NCBI RefSeq assembly: GCF_023515995.1
Contig: NZ_CP097320.1
Coordinates: forward strand, 248,001 to 312,000
Direction of reading: 5' to 3'
DNA: 64,000 bases
DNA from: Candidatus Mycobacterium methanotrophicum
GTDB taxonomy: Bacteria; Actinomycetota; Actinomycetes; Mycobacteriales; Mycobacteriaceae
Part shown: piece after piece, positions 19,903 through 27,659 of the stretch
Layout: every line of letters starts with the position of its first letter
How positions within the stretch are numbered: position 1 is the stretch's first letter
The notes under the pieces: generated by a model
The model's database searches: none
What the model was told of the DNA's origin: nothing
Seen by the model: only the letters and a program-made list of their open reading frames with translations
Made by a program: the position numbers and the translations under genes

Positions 19903-20654
19903 GTTCTGACCCGTTGGCGCCGCTGATGGCGCTTCCTGGCGTCGCCGACGCCAGCGACCAGGCGCGCGATGCGCTCGGCCGAGCGCATCGCCACCGCGCC
20001 AACTTGCGGCGCTGGCCGGTGACCGCCGCCGAGGCGGCGCTGCGCGCGGCGAGGGCGTCGGCCGTGCTCGACGGCGGCGGGTTGAAACACGATGAGCAAC
20101 TGGAAGTCTCGGCGACCAGCGATCCGGTGTTCGCCGGTGCGCTGCGCGTCGCCCAGGCGCTGGAAGGCGGCGAGACCACTCTGGTCGGCGTATGGCAGCG
20201 TGCGCCGCTGCAGGCGCTGGCGCGGCTGCATATGCTCGCCGCCGCCGACCAGGTCGACGAGGGCCGGTTGGGCCGCCCACGCGCCGAGCCCGATGTCGGG
20301 CCCCGCCTCGAACTGCTCGCGAAGGTCGTCACCGGTGGTAGCCGGGCGCCGGCCCCGGTGATCGCCGCGGTTGCCCACGGTGAACTGCTGACCCTGGCAC
20401 CGTTCGGCAGCGCAGACGGTGTGGTTGCCCGGGCCGTGGCGCGGCTGGTCACCATCGCCACCGGTCTCGACCCCCACGGACTGGGCGTACCGGAGGTCGG
20501 CTGGATGCGTCGCGCCGCGGACTACCGCGACGCCGCCCGCGCGTTCGCCGCCGGAACGCCCAACGGGATGGCTGCATGGTTGGTGCTGTGTTGCCGCGCG
20601 ATGCGCGACGGCGCACAAGAGGCACTGTTGATCGCCGAATCGCTTACCGATTAG
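19899..20654 (+). CDS. Conserved actinobacterial protein, Rv3662c-like
   Basis: 251 residues, Ala-rich and helical, beginning MSSDPLAPLMALPGVADA. The N-terminal half (RANLRRWPVTAAEAALRAARASAVLDGG) resembles the N-terminal helical part of Fic-type proteins, but no HxFx(D/E)GN motif is present, so AMPylation activity is not supported. The start is GTG 19899, overlapping the dppD stop (GTGA). Function unknown. Its stop is 26 bases from the 3' end of the predicted Ms1 RNA on the other strand. Confidence 0.75.
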   Translation: MSSDPLAPLMALPGVADASDQARDALGRAHRHRANLRRWPVTAAEAALRAARASAVLDGGGLKHDEQLEVSATSDPVFAGALRVAQALEGGETTLVGVWQRAPLQALARLHMLAAADQVDEGRLGRPRAEPDVGPRLELLAKVVTGGSRAPAPVIAAVAHGELLTLAPFGSADGVVARAVARLVTIATGLDPHGLGVPEVGWMRRAADYRDAARAFAAGTPNGMAAWLVLCCRAMRDGAQEALLIAESLTD

Positions 20655-20680
20655 GTTGCCGCACGCGTGGTCCAGACGGA

Positions 20681-20979
20681 CAAAGCGGGCGACGATCCGA
20701 AGGATTTCGGCTCGCCGCCCGCCAGCACGGGACTCGGTTACCAAGCGTGCAACTCCGGGCTGCGTGGGTTGGCCTCGGCGATCTTGCGAAGCTTCCGGCG
20801 GCAACCCCACCCAAAGGGTCGTCGACGTCGTCCGCTCCTCGCAATCACGCAGGCCCGCAACACTTCTGCCATTTTCGCGGCTGTGACTCCGCGTGGGTGC
20901 CGGGAACCGTGCTGGGTCGCCCAGTTCGGGAGATCGAGCCTTCTCCTCCGGAACGATCTTGGCCTCATCGGGCTTCCGT
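20681..20979 (-). ncRNA. ms1: Ms1/MTS2823-type RNA-polymerase-binding small RNA
   Basis: About 299 nt between the Rv3662c and Rv3661 homologues, the position of M. tuberculosis MTS2823 and M. smegmatis Ms1, which bind core RNA polymerase and accumulate in stationary phase. Support in the sequence: a minus-strand promoter (TTGATG, 17-bp spacer, TACAAA), and a strong 3' hairpin with an 11-bp stem (20712-20722 with 20685-20695, one G-U) containing an inner CCGAA/TTCGG pair, followed by TTTG at 20684-20681. The distance from predicted start to end is close to the 300 nt known for MTS2823. No protein reading frame here looks real. Confidence 0.78.
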
Positions 20980-20985
20980 GACTCC

Positions 20986-21014
20986 TTTGTACTACGTGAC
21001 CCTGCTCACATCAA
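20986..21014 (-). promoter_or_regulatory. Promoter of the Ms1-type RNA
   Basis: Minus-strand -35 TTGATG (21014-21009), 17-bp spacer and -10 TACAAA (20991-20986). Predicted transcription start near 20979. Confidence 0.65.
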
Positions 21015-21076
21015 GAGTCAAACGTGCCTCACCTGGGTGAGCTAGCCCCTTACTGCGGGTGTTTTCGGGGTCAAGT

Positions 21077-21161
21077 GTGTGCCAACGCTTCCAGCACCAA
21101 CGCGCCCGCCAGCGCCGCAGGCACCAACGCGCCCGCCAGCGCCGCAGACATATTGGCACAC
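21077..21161. repeat. Inverted repeat enclosing a perfect 27-bp tandem duplication
   Basis: GTGTGCCAA at 21077-21085 is the reverse complement of TTGGCACAC at 21153-21161. Between the arms, the 27-bp unit at 21094-21120 is repeated exactly at 21121-21147. It lies between the 3' end of the HAD phosphatase gene and the Ms1 promoter, so it could end the phosphatase transcript or be a mini-VNTR locus. Confidence 0.85.
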
Positions 21162-21271
21162 TAAAGACTTGTTGCCTGACGGGGTCAATCAGGGAGTCGA
21201 TTACCCTCAAAGCGCGCACGGGATATGCCTGCCGGGTTACCGAATGAGTTTGCTACGACCGGTGACGGCGA

Positions 21272-22120
21272 CTACAGCGCGAACCGGCGGAGCAGCGAAT
21301 AAGTCAGCGCCCCGGCGGCCAGCGCGCTGACACCCACCGCCGCGGTCGTGGCGACCGCAGCTCCCGACGGCGCCGGAATACGGTCGCGCAACGATACCGG
21401 CCGCGAAAACGCCAGCACCGGCCAGCCGCGGGCAGCCGCTTCCCGGCGCAGCGCGCGGTCAGGGTTGACCACGCTCGGATGCCCGGCGACTTCCAACATC
21501 GGCAGGTCGGTGATCGAGTCGGAGTAGGCGTAGCAATGTTCGAGCGGGTAGCCCTCGCACGCGGCCAACTCGCGGATGGCCTGCACCTTGCCTTCGCCGT
21601 AGCAGTAGAACGCGATCTGGCCGGTGTACTTGCCGTCCTCGGCGACCATGCGCGTGGCCATCGCGTGGGTGGCGCCGAGCGCACGCGCGATCGGTGCCAC
21701 CAGTTCCTCGCCAGATGCCGACACCACCACGACATCGCGGCCGCACAGCTTGTGGCTGGCGATCAGGTCTGCGGCTTCGGCGAACACCAGCGGCGTGACA
21801 ATTTCGTGCAGAGTCTCGCTGACAATCGACTTGATCTGCTCGACATCCCAGCCGGTGCACATGGCGGACAGATGGATGCGCATCCGGTCCATCTGGTCGT
21901 GGTCGGCGCCGGACAGCAGGAACAGAAACTGGGCGTAGCTCGACTTGAGCACGGCCCGCCGGTTGATCAATCCCTGATCGAAGAACGGTTTGCTGAACGC
22001 CAGCGTGCTCGACTTGGCGATGATGGTCTTGTCGAGATCGAAAAATGCGGCGGTGCGCGGACTGGGACCGGTGCTTGGTGGTGATGTTTGCTGGTCAGCG
22101 GCCGAGTGCGGGACGGTCAC
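21272..22120 (-). CDS. HAD-IB family phosphatase (Rv3661 homologue)
   Basis: 282-residue SerB-like HAD hydrolase. Motif I FFDLDKTI contains the nucleophile and acid/base Asp; motif II is VVVVSASGEE; motif III/IV is YAYSDSITDLPML. A C-terminal hydrophobic segment (AVATTAAVGVSALAAGALTY) suggests membrane attachment. The start is GTG 22120 (MTVPHSAADQQ), as in M. tuberculosis; the open frame continues upstream but without similarity. It diverges from the 6C RNA and ssd. Confidence 0.9.
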   Translation of the reverse strand: MTVPHSAADQQTSPPSTGPSPRTAAFFDLDKTIIAKSSTLAFSKPFFDQGLINRRAVLKSSYAQFLFLLSGADHDQMDRMRIHLSAMCTGWDVEQIKSIVSETLHEIVTPLVFAEAADLIASHKLCGRDVVVVSASGEELVAPIARALGATHAMATRMVAEDGKYTGQIAFYCYGEGKVQAIRELAACEGYPLEHCYAYSDSITDLPMLEVAGHPSVVNPDRALRREAAARGWPVLAFSRPVSLRDRIPAPSGAAVATTAAVGVSALAAGALTYSLLRRFAL

Positions 22121-22259
22121 CGCCCCAGCATAGGGGGAAAAGGCGACAAAACGCACATGGCGCACAAAATGCCCGGTCAACGACGGCTCGGTTGCTCGCG
22201 ACGGCGGCACGGCGCACGCGCGACGCGACCAAAAGCCGTGTGCACAACCAAAACGGCTC

Positions 22260-22290
22260 TTGCGCTGCAAGATGCTGTCATGTGTATAGT
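22260..22290 (+). promoter_or_regulatory. Promoter of 6C RNA
   Basis: Extended -10 TGTGTATAGT with hexamer TATAGT at 22285-22290; a possible -35 TTGCGC at 22260-22265 with a long 19-bp spacer. Predicted start near 22296. Confidence 0.55.
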
Positions 22291-22295
22291 AACCA

Positions 22296-22392
22296 GTACT
22301 CGGCTTAGCCGAGGGTGTATCAGCCCGACCCCCCGGGGCTGATACACGACGACCCTCGCCTCCTCCCCCCCTGGCGGGGGTCGTCCCTTTTG
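22296..22392 (+). ncRNA. 6C small RNA (B11 of M. tuberculosis)
   Basis: Two adjacent stem-loops with C-rich loops, the hallmark of the actinobacterial 6C RNA. Hairpin 1: stem 22315-22325 with 22337-22347 (11 bp), loop containing six C. Hairpin 2: stem 22348-22360 with 22373-22385 (13 bp, one G-U), loop with seven C, then TTTT at 22388-22391 as terminator. A small palindrome (CTCGG/CCGAG, 22299-22313) precedes. The location between Rv3661 and Rv3660c homologues and the strand match B11/ncRv13660c, which overlaps regulation of growth and uses its C-rich loops to pair with target mRNAs. Confidence 0.92.
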
Positions 22393-22525
22393 TCGGGTAA
22401 CAGCCGTCGCCGCGGCCCGCGGGCTTTGCCGGGTTGCGGTTCCGCGTTGTGCACAGATCAGACGTTGTCCACAAATCCTCGTTTGCGACTGGCGGCGCCG
22501 GAGCATGCCAGGGCACGGTGGCCCA

Positions 22526-23617
22526 ATGACCACCTCTGCCGGCATCCGCGGAATCCTCGCCGGCGTAGCTCAACCCGCATTGCGCGATGACGTCGACCGG
22601 ATTGCGGCCGCCGTCGGTGTACGGGTCGTCCACACCGGGGGCGCCTCGCCCATCAGCCGGAAAACTTGGTCGGCGGCCGCGGCGGTGGTGCTCGACGAGG
22701 CCGCGGCGCACGGATGCGCACGCTCTGGACTGCCGCGCCGCGCACACGTGATCGTGGTGACGGGCGGCGAACCGGCGTCGGCGACCTGGGCCGCGGCCGT
22801 CGACGTGGGCGCCCGGCAGGTGCTCAGGCTGCCGATCCAAGAGCGTGAGCTGGTCCGCGCGCTCGCCGATGCCGGCGACTGCACGCGGGACGACCGCCCG
22901 CGGGGCGAGGTCGTCGCAGTTATCGGTGGGCGTGGCGGGGCGGGCGCGTCGGTGTTCGCCGCCGCGCTGGCACACGTCACCACCGATCCGTTGCTGATCG
23001 ATCTCGATCCCTGGGGCGGCGGCATCGATCTGCTGGTGGGTTGCGAGACCACCCCCGGCGTGCGCTGGCCCGACTTGGCGTTGCAAGGCGGGCGGCTGAA
23101 CTGGTCGTCAGTGCGGGAGGCGTTGCCGCGCCATCGCGGGATCTGCATGCTGTCGGGCACTCGGTGCGGACACGAACTGGACGCCGCGGCGGTGGACGCC
23201 GTCGTCGATGCCGGCCGCCGTGGCGGGGCGACTGTGGTCTGCGACCTTCCGCGCCGACTAACTGATGCCGCCCAAACTGCCTTGGACACCGCCGATCTCG
23301 TCGTCGTAGTCAGCCCTTGCGATGTGCGGGCGTGTGCGGCCACGGCGACCATCGCGGCGGTGCTTACCGCCATCAATCCCAACGTCGGGCTGGTGGTGCG
23401 TGGCCCCTCGCCGGGTGGGCTGCGGGCAGAGGAGGTGGCCGAGATCGCCGCCGTGCCACTGCTGGCCTCGATGAGGCCGTACCCGCGGCTGGCCGAGCAG
23501 CTCGAACACGGCGGTCTGCGGCTATCACTACGCTCTGCGCTGGCGGCGGCGGCTCGCCGGGTCCTGGATGTGCTGCCGGCACGGCCGGTGGGTGCGATGG
23601 AAAGCAGGGCGGCATGA
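22526..23617 (+). CDS. ssd: Septum-site-determining-like protein Ssd (MinD/CpaE-like)
   Basis: 363 residues, Rv3660c homologue. An N-terminal receiver-like part is followed by a MinD/ParA-type ATPase fold with a degenerate P-loop GGRGGAGAS: the usual Lys is missing, so ATP hydrolysis is doubtful. LLIDLDPWGGGIDLL resembles Walker B/A'. It is the CpaE-like first gene of a tad pilus locus; in M. tuberculosis Ssd over-expression blocks septation. I chose ATG 22526; an earlier ATG (22505) adds seven residues. It overlaps tadA by four bases (ATGA). Confidence 0.88.
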   Translation: MTTSAGIRGILAGVAQPALRDDVDRIAAAVGVRVVHTGGASPISRKTWSAAAAVVLDEAAAHGCARSGLPRRAHVIVVTGGEPASATWAAAVDVGARQVLRLPIQERELVRALADAGDCTRDDRPRGEVVAVIGGRGGAGASVFAAALAHVTTDPLLIDLDPWGGGIDLLVGCETTPGVRWPDLALQGGRLNWSSVREALPRHRGICMLSGTRCGHELDAAAVDAVVDAGRRGGATVVCDLPRRLTDAAQTALDTADLVVVVSPCDVRACAATATIAAVLTAINPNVGLVVRGPSPGGLRAEEVAEIAAVPLLASMRPYPRLAEQLEHGGLRLSLRSALAAAARRVLDVLPARPVGAMESRAA

Positions 23618-24777
23618 CCGGTTCGCTCATCGACCGGGTGCGTGAGCGGCTGGCAACGGAATCCGCTCCGCTGCGTCCCGTAGTGGTGGCCGACGCAATT
23701 CGGGCCGAATCCGGCGGGGTGCTCGGCGACACGGAGCTGTTGAGCAACCTACGGGTACTGCAGACGGAGTTGACCGGCGCCGGGATTCTCGAGCCGCTGT
23801 TGTGCGCGGACGGCACCACTGACGTGCTGGTCACCGCGCCGGACGCGGTGTGGGTCGACGATGGAAATGGTTTGCGGCGCACCGATGTTCGGTTTGCCGA
23901 CGAAGCCGCCGTCCGGCGCCTGGCGCAACGGCTGGCGTTGGCGGCGGGTCGCCGTCTCGATGACGCGCAACCGTGGGTGGACGGTCAGCTGACCGGGGTG
24001 GGCGCTGGCGGCTTCGCGGTCCGGCTGCATGCCGTGCTGCCACCGGTCGCCGTCGCCGGCACGTGCCTGTCGTTGCGGGTACTCCGGCCGGCCACCCAAG
24101 ATTTGCCCGCGCTGATCGCGGCGGGCTCCATCGCGCCCACGGCCGCCGCGCTGGTCGCTGACGTCATCGCCGCCAGGTTGGCGTTTTTGGTGTCCGGTGG
24201 CACCGGCGCCGGAAAGACGACGCTGCTGGCGGCGATGCTGAACGCGGTGGCGCCGGACGAGCGGATCGTGTGCGTCGAGGACGCCGCTGAGCTGGCCCCG
24301 CCGCATCCCCATCTGGTCAAGTTGGTCGCGCGCTGCGCCAACGTCGAAGGCGTCGGCGAAGTTACGGTCCGTCAACTCGTTCGGCAAGCGCTGCGGATGC
24401 GCCCGGACCGCATCGTCGTCGGAGAGGTTCGGGGCGCCGAAGTCGTCGATCTGCTGGCGGCGCTGAACACAGGTCACGACGGCGGTGCGGGCACCGTGCA
24501 TGCCAACAATCCGGGCGAGGTCCCAGCTCGTTTGGAGGCGCTGGGCGCTCTCGGCGGACTGGGTCGCGGTGCGCTGCATAGTCAGCTGGCGGCGGCCGTT
24601 CAGGTGCTGCTGCATGTTGCGCGTGATCGCACCGGCCAGCGGCGACTGAACGAAATTGCCGTGCTACGTCAAAGCGATGGAAGGGTCGGCGCCGTCACTG
24701 TGTGGCATGCCGACCGCGGATTAACCGATGAGGTCGCGAGCTTGCGCCTGTTGATGCAGAGCAGGACGTCAAGATGA
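23614..24777 (+). CDS. tadA: Tad/CpaF-type secretion ATPase
   Basis: 387-residue type II/IV secretion hexameric ATPase. Walker A is SGGTGAGKTTLL near residue 198, Asp box CVEDAAEL, Walker B RPDRIVVGEVRG, His box TGHDGGAGTVHAN. It powers pilin assembly or export at the inner membrane. The start ATG 23614 overlaps the ssd stop, and the end overlaps the tadB start. Homologue of Rv3659c. Confidence 0.92.
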   Translation: MTGSLIDRVRERLATESAPLRPVVVADAIRAESGGVLGDTELLSNLRVLQTELTGAGILEPLLCADGTTDVLVTAPDAVWVDDGNGLRRTDVRFADEAAVRRLAQRLALAAGRRLDDAQPWVDGQLTGVGAGGFAVRLHAVLPPVAVAGTCLSLRVLRPATQDLPALIAAGSIAPTAAALVADVIAARLAFLVSGGTGAGKTTLLAAMLNAVAPDERIVCVEDAAELAPPHPHLVKLVARCANVEGVGEVTVRQLVRQALRMRPDRIVVGEVRGAEVVDLLAALNTGHDGGAGTVHANNPGEVPARLEALGALGGLGRGALHSQLAAAVQVLLHVARDRTGQRRLNEIAVLRQSDGRVGAVTVWHADRGLTDEVASLRLLMQSRTSR

Positions 24778-25565
24778 CCGCCCCGGTGGCGGCGCTCGCA
24801 TTGTCAGCAGCGGTGCTGGTATCACCGGGATCGCCGCGTCGCCGACTTGCGCGCCCTGATCGCGGCCGCACGTGGTTGCCGCCGCGGGTCATCGGATGGT
24901 GTGCCGTCTGTGCTGCGGCTGGCGGTGCCGTATTGCTGCCGCCGACAACGGTTCTCGCGACTGCGGCGCTGGCTGCAACCGCAGGCTTGCGCTACCGCCG
25001 CCGGCGCCGTGGCCGTCGCGGCATGGATGAGGCCCGGCAGCTGGAAACCGCGATCGATGTGTTGGTCGGCGAACTGCGGGTCGGCGCCCACCCGGCTCAG
25101 GCGTTCGCGGTCGCGGCGAACGAAACGGCCGGCCCGGTCGCGGAATCGTGCCGAGCGGTGGCGGCTCGGGCCCGGTTGGGCGCCGACGTCACCGCCGGAT
25201 TGCGCAGCGTCGCGCAGACCTCGGCGCTGCCGGCGCACTGGGATCGGCTAGCGGTGTGCTGGGAGCTGGCATCCGAACACGGTCTGGCGATGTCGGCCCT
25301 AATGCGCGCGGCGCAGCGCGATATCGTTGAGCGGCATCGGTTTTCAGGACATGTAATGTCTGCGATGGCTGGTGCCCGTGCCACCGCGGCGATCCTGGCG
25401 GGCCTGCCGATGCTGACGGTGTTGTTCGGCCAAGTCGTCGGGGCGGACCCGGTGGGGTTCTTGCTGGCCGGGCAGGCCGGGGGCTGGCTGCTGGTGGCCG
25501 GGACGGTACTGGTTTGCGGCGGCCTGCTGTGGTCGGACCGCATCACCGATGGGGCGGCATCATGA
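24774..25565 (+). CDS. tadB: TadB-like inner-membrane platform protein
   Basis: 263 residues, Rv3658c homologue. N-terminal hydrophobic helices, a basic stretch (RYRRRRRGRRG), a type II secretion F-like cytoplasmic domain with LETAIDVLVGELRVGAHPAQ and WELASEHGLAMSALM, and C-terminal membrane helices. With TadC it forms the platform on which TadA acts. It begins at ATG 24774 (ATGA overlap) and ends in a MIRU-like spacer. Confidence 0.88.
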   Translation: MTAPVAALALSAAVLVSPGSPRRRLARPDRGRTWLPPRVIGWCAVCAAAGGAVLLPPTTVLATAALAATAGLRYRRRRRGRRGMDEARQLETAIDVLVGELRVGAHPAQAFAVAANETAGPVAESCRAVAARARLGADVTAGLRSVAQTSALPAHWDRLAVCWELASEHGLAMSALMRAAQRDIVERHRFSGHVMSAMAGARATAAILAGLPMLTVLFGQVVGADPVGFLLAGQAGGWLLVAGTVLVCGGLLWSDRITDGAAS

Positions 25566-25614
25566 CTCGCGTCGGCGACGATGCGGAGCGAAGCGATGGG
25601 GAGGAGCCGCGCTC
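25562..25614 (+). repeat. MIRU-like 53-bp intergenic repeat
   Basis: The 53 bp from the tadB stop region (ATGA at 25562) to the base before the tadC ATG contain GTCGGCGACGATGCGGAGCG and GAAGCGATGGGGAGGAG. This is the sequence type I recognise as mycobacterial interspersed repetitive unit. It supplies the GGGGAGGAG ribosome-binding site for tadC. Confidence 0.75.
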
Positions 25615-26205
25615 ATGAGTACGGCCGCGCTGCTGCTGGCCTTCGCTCTGTTGAGCGGTGCCCGGCCGTCGAGGGTTCGGGCGCGGGCCATGATGGCCGC
25701 CCGCACGCCCGGGACGCCGCAACGGCCGACGCGCGGCCCGGATCCACTGGCCGTCGCCTCGACCCTGGACGTGCTGGCTGTGTGCTTGGCGACGGGCATG
25801 GCGGTATCGAGCGCTGCGGCAGCGACTGCGCCCTCGGCGCCGACACTGCTGGCACGGGTGCTGCGTCGCGCCGCCGATCTGCTGGCGTTGGGTGCCGACC
25901 CCGCTATCGCATGGGCGGCGCCGCCGGATCTGCCGCCCGGTTCCCTGGACGAGCAGACCGATGCATTGCTGCGGCTGGCACGACGGTCTTCGGCATCGGG
26001 TGTGGCGCTGGCCGAGGCGGTGGCCGCGCTTGCCACGCACTGTCGCCAGGACGCCGCGCACGGTGCCACGGCATCTGCCGAGCGTGCCGCGGTGCTGATC
26101 GCGGGTCCGCTCGGACTGTGCTTCCTACCCGCGTTCGTGTGCCTGGGCATTGTTCCGGTGGTAGCCGGGCTGGCCGGCGACCTACTGCAGTCGGGCTTGC
26201 TATGA
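25615..26205 (+). CDS. tadC: TadC-like inner-membrane platform protein
   Basis: 196 residues, Rv3657c homologue. It has an N-terminal helix (MSTAALLLAFALLSG), a central type II secretion F-like segment (SLDEQTDALLRLARRSSASG) and C-terminal helices (IAGPLGLCFLPAFVCLGIVP). The start is ATG 25615 behind GGGGAGGAG from the MIRU-like repeat; an earlier in-frame start lies within tadB. It partners TadB in the pilus machine. Confidence 0.87.
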   Translation: MSTAALLLAFALLSGARPSRVRARAMMAARTPGTPQRPTRGPDPLAVASTLDVLAVCLATGMAVSSAAAATAPSAPTLLARVLRRAADLLALGADPAIAWAAPPDLPPGSLDEQTDALLRLARRSSASGVALAEAVAALATHCRQDAAHGATASAERAAVLIAGPLGLCFLPAFVCLGIVPVVAGLAGDLLQSGLL

Positions 26206-26241
26206 CGGCGGGCTCTAGACGTGGTTACCGAGGAAGGAAAA

Positions 26242-26448
26242 ATGAAGATAGTCAACAAGTTTCGGGTGCTACGCGCGCGTGCGATCGTCTTGGCGGTCGA
26301 CGAGGCCGGGATGTCGACGGTCGAGTACGCCATAGGGACGATCGCGGCGGCGGCGTTTGCTGCGGTTCTTTACACGGTGGTGACCGGCGACTCCATCGTC
26401 AAGGCATTGACCAACATCATCGCCCGCGCGCTCAACACCAAGGCATAG
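26242..26448 (+). CDS. Flp-type pilin subunit (DUF4244, Rv3656c homologue)
   Basis: 68 residues. A basic leader ends in DEAG, then MSTVEYAIGTIAAAAFAAVLYTVV: Gly at -1 and Glu at +5 mark a class-3/4 prepilin processing site followed by the hydrophobic pilin helix. I chose ATG 26242 because GAGGAAGGA stands 3-11 bases before it; GTG 26221 would add seven residues. It is the likely major pilin of the operon. Confidence 0.88.
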   Translation: MKIVNKFRVLRARAIVLAVDEAGMSTVEYAIGTIAAAAFAAVLYTVVTGDSIVKALTNIIARALNTKA

Positions 26449-26471
26449 TCGACGATGCCGGCGCGAGCACC

Positions 26472-26774
26472 GTGGAGGCCGCGCTGGGCGTCGTCACGCT
26501 GGTCGCGGTGCTGGTGCTGTGCCTGGCCGGTGTCGCCGCGGTGTCCATGCAGCTGCGTTGCATTGACGCCGCCCGGGAGGCCGCCCGGTTGGCTGCGCGC
26601 GGCGATGAGCGTTCGGCGATCACCACCGCGCGCGGTATCGCGCCCGGCGGAGCCCTGGTGCAGCTGCGTCGAGACGGTGAGTTCGTCGTTGCGACGGTCA
26701 CCGCCCGGTCGAATGTGCTGCCGGCGCTGGGAATCACGGCTACCGGTGTGTCGGCTGTGGAGCCGCCGCGGTGA
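26472..26774 (+). CDS. TadE-like pseudopilin (Rv3655c homologue)
   Basis: 100 residues from GTG 26472: a hydrophobic helix (VVTLVAVLVLCLAGVAAVSM) then RCIDAAREAARLAARGD, the TadE-like pattern. The frame is open upstream, and just before the GTG it encodes DDAGAST, so with VEAA it would give a prepilin-like site (Gly -1, Glu +5). The only ATG/GTG/TTG found near is 26472, inside that site. Either translation begins at a rarer codon (ATA 26445 overlapping the pilin stop, or ATT 26406), or the leader is vestigial. Confidence 0.78.
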   Translation: MEAALGVVTLVAVLVLCLAGVAAVSMQLRCIDAAREAARLAARGDERSAITTARGIAPGGALVQLRRDGEFVVATVTARSNVLPALGITATGVSAVEPPR

Positions 26775-26805
26775 ACGGGGCTCAGCCACCCTAGTCGCGG
26801 CCGCG

Positions 26806-27306
26806 ATGGCCGCTGTGCTGCTGTCCATCGCCGGCGGCGGCGTGTATCTGGGCTCTGCGGTGGTAGCCCGCCACCGGGCCCAGGCGGCGGCCGATTTGGC
26901 CGCGCTGGCCGCTGCGGCGCGCTTGGCCGCTGGACCCGAGACAGCGTGCGCGCAGGCGAAGGCGGTGGCCAGCAAGATGCGGGTTGACACCACGGGCTGC
27001 GTCGTGGAAGACCTGGACGTCGTCGTCACAACCGAGGTCCGCCTCGCAGTCGGCGGATGGGGCAAGGCGCGCGCCGCCGCCCGCGCCGGCCCGGCAGACC
27101 GGGTCCAGTCGCCCCACGCGAGCCTCCGAAATCAACGTGGGCTCGGTGCGGATCACTCGTTGACATCCTCCCCGCAGTTCACTTATCGCAGGGAGCCGGT
27201 CCTTTATCCTCTGACCTCCCAGTTCATCACGCTCCTTCGATTGCAACAACGAGAGGCTGCGTTCGACGAACTCGGTGCCGCTTCTTTCGCAAGAGCTTGC
27301 AGATGA
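26806..27306 (+). CDS. TadE-like secretion-neighbourhood protein with replaced C-terminus (Rv3654c homologue)
   Basis: From ATG 26806 a hydrophobic helix (AAVLLSIAGGGVYLGSAVVA) leads into RHRAQAAADLAALAAAARLA, the Rv3654c pattern, up to about ARAAARAGP at 27095. M. tuberculosis Rv3654c ends there. Here the stop is missing and the frame runs about 70 codons into unrelated DNA. Upstream in frame RRGERGSATLVAAA again looks like a prepilin site without a standard start. The protein is probably functional only to about 27095. Confidence 0.65.
   Translation: MAAVLLSIAGGGVYLGSAVVARHRAQAAADLAALAAAARLAAGPETACAQAKAVASKMRVDTTGCVVEDLDVVVTTEVRLAVGGWGKARAAARAGPADRVQSPHASLRNQRGLGADHSLTSSPQFTYRREPVLYPLTSQFITLLRLQQREAAFDELGAASFARACR
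27096..27306 (-). mobile_element. Possible TnpB-type (IS200/IS605/IS607) right-end remnant
   Basis: The minus strand reads GCGGGGAGGATGTCAACGAG around 27175-27158, which resembles the conserved ends of TnpB elements (GGGGAGGATGTCAA). No tnpB reading frame is left. It marks where the tad operon stops matching the reference order; the PE_PGRS genes that follow in M. tuberculosis are absent. Confidence 0.4.
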
Positions 27307-27659
27307 CAAGCCCGCCTGGGTTCCCGAGCCTGGCTCCCATTGCACCGCGGTAGGCCCTGGCCTTACGTGGCGGGGTTGGCCAGGTCAGCACTTTGCGGTG
27401 GGAAGGTCAGCCGTCCACGCCTGTTCCGACGTTGCCAGCGACCTTACTGTTAGCTTAAGTAACCCTTATTATTCTTAATATCCGTGGTACCGTGCCTCGT
27501 CGTGGCACGGCGATCACGGTCGACCCTTGCGGGGCTGTCGGCCTCGGTTTTTCAACTAACTCGGTGTTGGTGGGTGTCGCTAACACGAAAGGTGCACTGC
27601 CGCAAGGATAATCGGAGTGTTAATGGTTCCGGTACCCGACACGGGAGTGCACCTGACAG
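27307..27659. other. Gene-free junction segment
   Basis: 353 bp with no supported gene. It contains an AT-rich patch (27448-27482) and, from about 27550, the probable left end and leader of the IS1380-type fragment that begins at 27660. Confidence 0.4.

Noticed and set aside
21094..21147. Two exact repeats as the start of a CRISPR array
   Set aside because: The units are contiguous without spacers and no cas gene is near.
22121..23086. Extended 604-residue form of the HAD phosphatase
   Set aside because: The extra N-terminal part crosses the 6C RNA and ssd on the other strand and lacks similarity.
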